A DNA stretch of 23,255 bases from Emiliania huxleyi CCMP1516 (taxonomy: Eukaryota; Haptophyta; Isochrysidales; Noelaerhabdaceae), in the NCBI RefSeq assembly GCF_000372725.1, contig NW_005197351.1, positions 359,711 through 382,965 on the forward strand, read 5' to 3'. This document shows positions 13,370 through 19,508 of this stretch, piece by piece. Position 1 is the first letter of the stretch; the number at the start of each line of letters is the position of its first letter. The translations under genes and the position numbers were made by a program. The notes under the pieces were generated by a model. It had not been told where the DNA came from. It saw only the letters and a list, made by a program, of their open reading frames with translations, and searched no databases.

Positions 13370-13558
13370 GTTCACACCTGCTCTTGCAGGTGTGAACACA
13401 AAGGATTCGCTGTATCTACTCAACTGCTCCGCTTACACTTACCTGTGAAGTGTGAACAGCGGATTTTGAATCAGCGTTCTCCTTGAACGATATCGGTGTC
13501 GAAACACCGCTCTGACAGCGCTCACAGTCACGGTGTAGCAGGGTTATGATAACCCTGC
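13370..13558. repeat. dispersed repeat with two perfect hairpins (intact copy)
   Basis: Starts with an 11-bp perfect stem and 6-nt loop (gttcacacctg / caggtgtgaac, 13370-13397) and ends with a 21-nt palindrome gcagggttatg/ataaccctgc (13538-13558). The middle (13409-13530: gctgtatctactcaactgct..., then ...tctgacagcgctcacag) is found again around 18.04 and 19.43 kb, where it is split. It lies between the 5' end of RCE1 and the 3' end of the CysRS-motif gene. It has no coding potential and is likely an old mobile-element remnant. Confidence 0.72.
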
Positions 13559-13670
13559 GACAGTGGTTCTTGAACCCTCCCGTTTTTGTGTTTTCTTTCT
13601 TTCTTTAACGCGGCGGCGGCGTTCTCTTTCTTTTTTCGCGACGCCCGCGAGCCAGCAGCCAGACACAGGT

Positions 13671-15564
13671 CTACTTGCTCTCCGCCTCCCGCCGCAGCGC
13701 CGCCGCCGCGGCGAGCTCCTCCGGCGTGCGCCGAGGCCGGCGCCACGTCCCGCGCCCCTCGTCGACCTGCACGCCCATCGCGCCGAGCTCCTCGAGCAGC
13801 GCCGCCCTCTCTCCGCTCGCCGCCTGGGAGAGCGTGGTGAGCAGCTTCCCGATCTTTGGCTCCGCCTTGCCCACGCGCGGGCCGACGCGGTAATAGTCGC
13901 CGTACAACCGCACCCGCCGCCACGCGCGCCGCTGGTCGTCGACGATCACCGAGTGGGCCGCGCGCAGCTCGCCTATTCGCGCCCGTGTGTTTGCGGCGCG
14001 CTCGACCGGTCTCGTCTTTGGAGGGTGGCCGCTGCTCGATGCTCGCCCCGCAGCGCGTCCGCTTTGCCAAAGTCGCGCGCCTGCTTGGCGCGCGCCCTCG
14101 CAAGCAGCAGCTGCTCGATGGGGGCCGTGTCGAGCGCCTGTCGGAGGAAGCAGGGCATGGACGGGGGGGAGGGAGGGGGACTCGGAGGCCGCACCGGAGG
14201 TGGCGCGCGGCGGGAGACGGGGCGGGCTGCGACGGGGGCGGCAGGGACGGCGGCGAGGGGGCTGGGGGCGAGGGGGGCGGCGGCGAGGGGGCTGGGGGGG
14301 AGGGGGGCGCATGCGCCACGACATCGGCGGCAACAAAGTTGGTGTGTGTGTGTGCTCTTGTCGGGAGGGGGGAGAAGTGCACCACACCGTCCATGGGGAG
14401 ATATGGGGAGATATGGGGAGATATGGGGAGATATGGGGAGAAGTGCACCACACTGTCCACTGTGTGCGGGACTGCGGCTCGAGGGAGCACAAGAGCTGCG
14501 AGTGAGGCACGGGTGCGACGTGGCCGGCTGCTGCCGACCACGTGCCGCCTCGCGTGCAGTCGGAAGACGGACACACGCCCGCTTCCGCATCTAGACGACG
14601 TGTCCCACGGCGTGTCCATGTCCCATACCTAGCTCCACGCCCCCTTCCGCATCTAGAGTCGAGCGCCGGCACGTCCTCGTCGCCGTCGCCGACTGTGCGC
14701 TCGTAGCCGCTGCCAAACGCCTCGCCGTCCGCGCGCCACCGCTTGGTCGCGTCGCACACTCGTATGCCCAGCGCCTCGAGCGCCTGTTCACACCACGCCC
14801 CGCCGTGAAGGGACGCCGCGAAGAGACGCCGTGGAAGGGTCGGGCCGACGGCTTGCTCCGAATGCGCAGCTCTCGGCGACTCTCGGCGACTCTCGAGCGC
14901 CTCGAGCTCCGCGTCTGCGTCGGAGTACCTGCCGCGCAGCTTGGCGGCGAGACGCGCCGCGAGCCGCCGGTCCACCTATCTCCAATGATCCCGGCTGATC
15001 TCGGATACGATCAGCGGATCTCGGGTCGTGAAGCCGCCGGCCCACCTCCCCTAGCGAGACCTGCCCCGCCTTGCCCTTGGCCCCGCCGCCCGACCGCTCG
15101 AAGTCGTGCCCGCGCGGGCCGAGGTCGCGCCCGCCTTTCCGCCGCGGCGACGCCGACGCCGCCCGCCCCTCCTCCACCTCGGCCGCCTCGGCCGCCTCGA
15201 GCGTGCGCGAGTGGCGCGGCGTGACGTACCACGCCTCCTGCCCGCGCACGTCCACCACCGTGACGCCGAGCGCCAGGATCTGCGCCTTGACGGCGTCGGC
15301 GGCGTCGTACTCAAAAGCGGCGCGCAGCCGCGAGCGCTCGGCCACCAGAGCGTCCACCGCGGCCTCGTCGACCGGAGGCAGCTTCGCGAGCTTCTCAAAG
15401 TACGCGTCGTCCGGGTCGCGGTAGTAGGCGATCGGCTCGCGAGCCGCCGCCGCCGGCTCGCTCTGTGCATGGACGGAGGCGTGCCTAGCCGTGGCCGTAG
15501 CCCGAGCAGGCGCCAGCGCCACGACAGCGTGCGCCGCGTAGAGAAGGACGACCCCGCTGAGCAT
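13671..15564 (-). CDS. secretory/plastid-targeted protein with four CysRS-tail-like motifs, 5 exons
   Basis: Exons are 15564-15046, 14975-14901, 14783-14667, 14137-14047 and 13972-13671: 1104 nt, 367 residues, frame intact. The N-terminus (MLSGVVLLYAAHAVVALAPA) is a signal-peptide-like hydrophobic stretch followed by an A/R/S-rich segment, suggesting bipartite plastid targeting (inference). Four motifs resemble the C-terminal helical unit of cysteinyl-tRNA synthetase, with a basic helix, A-D-A-x-x-x, L-x-x-x-G-[VI]-x-[VL]-x-D and W-[RY]: residues 70-115 (AERSRLRAAFEYDAADAV...ALGVTVVDV), 174-218 (ALEALGIRVCDATKRW), 244-286 (ARARAKQARDFGKADAL...IVDDQRRAW) and 307-346 (LLEELGAMGVQVDEGRGTW). No synthetase catalytic domain is present. 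Tail-like units in isolation could bind tRNA or another RNA; the function is unknown. Three of the four introns use GC donors, and all four are flanked by short duplications. Confidence 0.75.
14393..14442 (-). repeat. TCTCCCCATA minisatellite in intron 3 of the CysRS-motif gene
   Basis: On the coding (minus) strand this reads as about five units of tctccccata, close to the ctccccacat array in intron 8 of the plus-strand hydrolase gene. In both genes the array is pyrimidine-rich in the sense direction and sits in the 3' half of the intron. The host intron (14666-14138) also has duplicated blocks around 14395 and 14445 (gtgcaccacac) and a downstream polypyrimidine/CAG series. Confidence 0.8.
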
Positions 15565-15738
15565 GCTCCGACCACCTCCGCGTCTCCGACACTGCGAGAG
15601 TCTCTTCTCGGAACCTTCCTCCTCAACATCCCCCACATTCTTGAGCACCGGATAGGGTCGATTCCGCATGGTACGGGACCCCTCGATCGTCTCGCCCTCC
15701 CTCACTGGTGTGTTCATCGGGGGGGCGAGGGCCCAACT

Positions 15739-16862
15739 TGAGAATCGTGCTTTTTTGGAGGGACCAAAGCGCGAAGGACCACTTTTGGGTTTATAGGGAC
15801 CGCGAGCGACAGGTTAGGGACCGATCGCCACCGCTCACGCCAGCGGACGGCCACCATCTGTGTTTTTGGCTTCGCCACCGTCCAAAGCGTGCGCAATGCG
15901 CTCGCCGACATCGAGCGAGCTCGCCTCTCCGAGGAGCGGCTTGCTGTGCGGACGCCTTCTTGTGGCTCTCGTCGAGAGCGTTTTGCGTCCCGGCGGGTGG
16001 GAGAGCATGTGTCGTTTGATGTGTCACTGTGTACGTCATGTCAGTCTTGATAACAAGTACGGTCGATCCGTCAAAGCGATACACTCGTCACGATCACGTT
16101 GGACGGCTTGCACGGAGCTCTGTGCCGGCACAAAGGAAGAGCCGACGGCAAGAAGAGCTCGATGGGGAGCGAGAATCGCCAAAGGTGCTCACGGAGGTGT
16201 CGGAAGTCCGCCTTGATGCGGTCAGTTCCCCCCAGGTTTGACTGCGTAGGTCGCGGAACTCGTTGAGTACTCGTAGCCTTTCTGCGCCTCCGTCTGCATC
16301 GCGTCGGCTGCTCTGCGGCAAGAGCAGTCTTTTCGGAAGATATCGACGATTTTCGAGAGCCACCCGCTTGGGAGCGATTGAGCGCGTCACGGAGGACTCA
16401 GGTTCCACCTAAACCTCCTTTGGCGATTCTCGCTCCCCATCGAGCTCTTCTTGCCGTACGGCTCTTCCTGGTTGTCGGCACAGAGCTCCGTGCAAGCCGT
16501 CCAACGTGATCGTGACGAGTGTATCGCTTTGACGGATCGACCGTACTTGTTATCAAGACTGACATGACGTACACAGTGACACATCAAACGACACATGCTC
16601 TCCCACCCGCCGGGACGCAAAACGCTCTCGACGAGAGAGCCACAAGAAGCCGTCCACACAGCAAGCCGGTCGGTCGAACACGTTGCTCGCTCGATGCCGG
16701 CGAGCGCATGTCGCACGAGGTAGACGGTGGTGTAGCTAACATCACTGACGACGGCCGTCCGCTGGCGTGAGCGGCGGCGATCGGTCCCTAACCTGCGGTC
16801 CTTCACCGTAATCGGTCCTTCGCCTTCATCCCTAACCCAAAAAAGCACGATTCTCAAGCTGA
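15739..16862. repeat. long foldback: arms of about 450 nt around a 215-nt spacer
   Basis: The left arm begins cttgagaatcgtgctttttt and the right arm ends with its complement. Shared blocks include gtgtcgtttgatgtgtcact, gataacaagtacggtcgatc, and gatggggagcgagaatcgcc near the loop. Divergence is uneven: the region around 15860-15950 differs much more than the inner portion, so either gene conversion or an insertion with later decay has occurred. Open frames in the arms are the same sequence read on opposite strands and are not called as genes. Confidence 0.8.
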
Positions 16863-17046
16863 TGAGTTGCCGGGAACGGCAACTGGGGTCCGTTCTGACT
16901 AGTACATGTAACACGTTCTGGCCCTCGCCATTCTGATCATTCCTGGAACACCCTCGGACCGACCCAGGTGGCCGGCCGAGTAAAACCCGGGTATACCCGA
17001 GAATTCTCAGGTATACCCGAAAAATACCCGGAGCGCGCGCGTCGCT

Positions 17047-17334
17047 ATGGCGCCCTATCCCACAGGCACGTGCGCCAACTGCACCAACCACGGTGTGCTC
17101 AAGTATGCGCGCCGCACCATGTGTACCCGCTATATCGAGCGTGACCGCGTCAACTTCGTCGCCAAGTTCGACGTTGACAACGGCGCGGCGACGGACCTCT
17201 CACTCGAGTCGTCGATGTACGACGGCTCGCCGTCGGCAGAGTACGAGTTGTGGCTGCTGCTCGAGCCTGTTCTGGCGCCGACGGAGGCGGCGGCCCTGCC
17301 AGCGGCGGCCGGCGGCGCGATCGTCGCCGCGTGA
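17047..17334 (+). CDS. small hypothetical protein with CxxC pair
   Basis: A 95-residue open frame starting with ATG 29 nt downstream of a 30-nt near-perfect palindrome (16989-17018). It carries CANC near residue 9 and a third cysteine at MCTRYI, then FVAKFDVDNGA and ends with an alanine-rich tail. I recognise no family. It lies inside the putative TIR element, so it may be element-encoded or a captured gene fragment. Base composition is GC-rich with strong third-position GC, which is weak support for coding. Confidence 0.3.
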   Translation: MAPYPTGTCANCTNHGVLKYARRTMCTRYIERDRVNFVAKFDVDNGAATDLSLESSMYDGSPSAEYELWLLLEPVLAPTEAAALPAAAGGAIVAA

Positions 17335-18039
17335 AGCGGTCGGACCGGCTGGGGCCGGGCGGTGGGCGGTGGGCTGCCCGGGGGGATGGGCTGTGGCACG
17401 GTCCGAGTCGTAGGGCCGGTGCCGCCTGGATGGATGCCGTTCTGATCATTCCTGCGACCTTTGTAGTCTTCCGTCCGAGGTCGGGCTGAGGGAGGACTGA
17501 TGAGCCGCGTCACTGTCCCTGTGCCTATCTGCTGCTAGTACCGAGAGAGAGGCTCCGGGAGGCGGGCCCAGCGGCCGGTGTTCTGAACGTTCTGAGAACG
17601 CATTCCCAGCCTTGCCATTCTGATCATTCCCCTTACCTCGGTAACTCAGTAAATCTCAAGTTGGGCCCTCAGGGTTGACATCGTGATTTCCGCGGAAAAT
17701 TTCTTTTTCTGCTGTGAAAATTCCAGCTTGAAGAGAGGGAAAACCCCGACGGGAGGGCCCAGACCTACCCTACCTACCCCGTCATCAGGTCCGCCCAAGC
17801 AAAAAAAGTGCACACCTGACCTCTCAGCTCAAAGGGGGAATTTATTTGTTTGGGCAGTGTTCGACCGGGCTAGTACTTGCCCTTGCCCGTCTTTGTTTTA
17901 GTAGTTAGTCTTGAGGGGTTGCCCTTGGCCGTTCGGCTGATTTATAAGATCCGCGAGACCTCGAGAGAGTAGTGCCGAAGGCGCTCTTTTTGATCGAGCA
18001 GTCGAGAAGCCACACCCTTTCGCATCACACGGCCGGCAG
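17335..18039. other. mobile-element debris and lower-GC spacer
   Basis: No gene is supported. The stretch contains two of the three ttctgatcattcc motifs (17440 and 17618), the right outer inverted repeat at about 17655, and a run of short, lower-GC sequence at 17690-17740. A truncated MITE copy follows at about 17748-17822. Confidence 0.5.
17748..17822 (-). mobile_element. truncated copy of the 7.2-kb MITE-like element
   Basis: Read on the minus strand, it matches the MITE core (gggtaggtagggtaggtctg, then ggccctcccgtc) and the left terminus (ctttttttgcttgg). The sequence after the core does not return to the inverted terminus. One arm is therefore missing, consistent with a deleted or immobile copy. 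Confidence 0.6.
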
Positions 18040-18093
18040 GCTGTATCTACTCAACTGCTCCGCTTACACTTACCTGTGAAGTGTGAACGGCGG
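18040..18093 (+). repeat. left half of the 13.4-kb dispersed repeat, interrupted
   Basis: 18040-18088 matches 13409-13457 (gctgtatctactcaactgct through tgtgaac). The match then stops and resumes at 19429. The string TGTGAACGGCGG (18082-18093) at the break is repeated as TGTGAACAGCGG at 19429-19440. Confidence 0.8.
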
Positions 18094-19273
18094 CTGCTCC
18101 GGCAAAAGCCATGCCGAGGCTTTTGCGGAGAGTGCGGCGCTGGAGCGGTGGGCAGATGAGCTCGAGGAGCTTGCCGAGCTCGCGGCAGCGGCGGAAGTCG
18201 CGGGTGGATCAGATCAAGACGAACCGAGGAACGCCGGGACATCGACAGCGAGGGGTGAGCTACCACATTCTTCCCGCTACGCTCGTGCTATTGGAGATGT
18301 TCATGCTGCAGTTTATCGGCCCGACGATCGGCAGCGAGGAGATATTCCTCGCCTCGCTGCTCATCGTGGGGACTCGTTCAAGATACTGAGCGACCGCGCG
18401 ACGGCGATGGCGGCTGCGGCTGCGGCTATGGCTGCTTCTGCCGCTGCTGCTGCCTCTGTTGCGGCTGCTGCCATAGCTGCGGCTGCGGCCGCACCGCCCG
18501 GCGAGGCCGTGGCGGCGGCGGCGGCGGAGGCGGAGGCGGCGGAGGCGGAGGCGGTCGAGGCGGCGGAGGAGGCGGCAGAGGCGGCGGCGGCGGCGACGGA
18601 GGCGGCGGCGGCAGCGGCGGCTGCTGCTCCAACTGCTGCTGCTGCTGCTGCTACTGCTGTGGTGGCGGCATCGCCCGGCAGAGATGCCGAGGCGGCGCTG
18701 CAGGCGGCGGCGGCGGAGGCGGCGGAGGCGGAGGCGGAGGCGGTGGAACTCCGGGCCAAGCGCGCGGCCCGACGGCGGGCGGAGCTCGTTGCTGAGGGCG
18801 AGGCGATCGGGGAGGAGGTGAAAGCCTCCGGGCTGGTCACAGCCTGGAGCGAGGCCCGTCCCGGTGAGCCTGGATACGCGGATGAGAACGGGGTGCTGGT
18901 GTACCGCGAGCCTGGCCCGCAACGCCACACGTACGTCGTGCTGGAGCTGCGGCGGTCGCGCAGGGCCAGAAATGGCCCTAGGGCCAGGCGCAACACGCAG
19001 GCTGAGAGCGCGCTCCCGCTGTCGTCGGACGCCTTCCTCCAGCTGGCCGGGCGGGTCGCCGTGTGGAGGGAGCAGGTGGTGCGGGTCATGGAGGCGGACG
19101 CCCAGGAGGCGAAGGCGGAGGCGAAGGCTCGGCAGAGGGAGCGCGTCGCTGCCATCCTCGCGGGCACGGACGCTGCGGGCGCGGGCGCGGGGGTGGAGGA
19201 GGCGCTCAATTGCTGGGAGGAGGATGCGTACGAAGCGGAGACGCTGGAGGCGCTCGCCGAGTTCGGCGATTGA
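18083..19273 (+). CDS. hypothetical alanine-rich coiled-coil protein carried in the insertion
   Basis: This is an open frame of 396 codons. The frame begins inside the flanking duplication with a GTG and its first ATG is at 18407, so the true start or an upstream exon is unknown. A long GCN tract (18400-18760) encodes polyalanine with glutamates (AEAEAAEAEAVEAAEEAAEA), then a charged segment (ELRAKRAARRRAELVAEGEA). A more complex region follows: WSEARPGEPGYADENG, RHTYVVLELRRSRRARNG, LPLSSDAFLQLAGRVAVWRE and AKAEAKARQRERVAAILAG. The last parts look like real coding sequence with amphipathic helices. The GC-rich tract also leaves minus-strand frames open; I prefer the plus strand because of the charge patterning. 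No family is recognised. Confidence 0.45.
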   Translation: MNGGCSGKSHAEAFAESAALERWADELEELAELAAAAEVAGGSDQDEPRNAGTSTARGELPHSSRYARAIGDVHAAVYRPDDRQRGDIPRLAAHRGDSFKILSDRATAMAAAAAAMAASAAAAASVAAAAIAAAAAAPPGEAVAAAAAEAEAAEAEAVEAAEEAAEAAAAATEAAAAAAAAAPTAAAAAATAVVAASPGRDAEAALQAAAAEAAEAEAEAVELRAKRAARRRAELVAEGEAIGEEVKASGLVTAWSEARPGEPGYADENGVLVYREPGPQRHTYVVLELRRSRRARNGPRARRNTQAESALPLSSDAFLQLAGRVAVWREQVVRVMEADAQEAKAEAKARQRERVAAILAGTDAAGAGAGVEEALNCWEEDAYEAETLEALAEFGD

Positions 19274-19428
19274 GCGCCTCCCTCTCTCTCCGGCTGCGCG
19301 CATGACCGGTGCGGCCTCCGAGTCGGCGTCTAGCGCGCACGATAAAGTTTTTGCTCGCCTTCCCTGGGACCCCGTGTTGCAATGTCTGACTGTCTGTGTG
19401 CGATTTCGGGCCCGGGGTTGTGCGTTTA
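18094..19428 (+). mobile_element. 1.3-kb insertion splitting an older repeat, with 12-bp duplication
   Basis: The two halves of the repeat that is continuous at 13.41-13.53 kb lie on either side of this segment, and a 12-bp sequence with one mismatch is present at both edges. These are the marks of an insertion with target-site duplication. A perfect 9-bp hairpin (gcaaaagcc / ggcttttgc) lies near the left edge (about 18103-18128). No terminal inverted repeats or poly-A are obvious. It carries the alanine-rich open frame described separately. Confidence 0.6.
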
Positions 19429-19500
19429 TGTGAACAGCGGATTTTAGCGTTCTCCTTGAACGATATCGGTGTCGAAACACTGCTCTGACAGCGCTCACAG
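19429..19500 (+). repeat. right half of the 13.4-kb dispersed repeat, abutting the RAP gene start
   Basis: It matches 13451-13527 (tgtgaacagcggatttt ... tctgacagcgctcacag) with a 5-nt deletion relative to that copy. It ends nine bases before the ATG of the RAP gene, so the 5' untranslated region or promoter of that gene is made of repeat sequence. Confidence 0.8.
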
Positions 19501-19508
19501 CTGCGCAC

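Larger units (their letters stand above)
15729..17671. mobile_element. putative TIR element bounded by 17-bp inverted repeats, containing a foldback
   Basis: The outer sequence gagggcccaacttgaga at about 15729-15745 recurs inverted at about 17655-17671 (tctcaagttgggccctc). Inside, 15739-16196 and 16412-16862 form a long imperfect palindrome. The inner 230 nt of each arm (about 15955-16190 and 16420-16650) are almost identical and the outer parts have diverged. The right part (16.87-17.63 kb) holds three same-strand copies of ttctgatcattcc and a small open frame at 17047-17334. No transposase is recognised. Whether this is one element or nested ones cannot be settled from one copy. Confidence 0.5.

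Noticed and set aside
12365..13486. 373-codon plus-strand frame opposite RCE1
   Set aside because: It is an antisense shadow. The minus strand carries all RCE1 catalytic motifs over its full length.
16387..17091. 234-codon minus-strand frame in the foldback right arm
   Set aside because: The matching left arm reads through stops in the equivalent frame, and the sequence looks like a decayed duplicate. No domain is recognised.
18426..18632. Proline-rich minus-strand frame
   Set aside because: It is the complement of the GCN polyalanine tract. The plus-strand frame continues into charged, helix-like sequence, so the plus strand is preferred.
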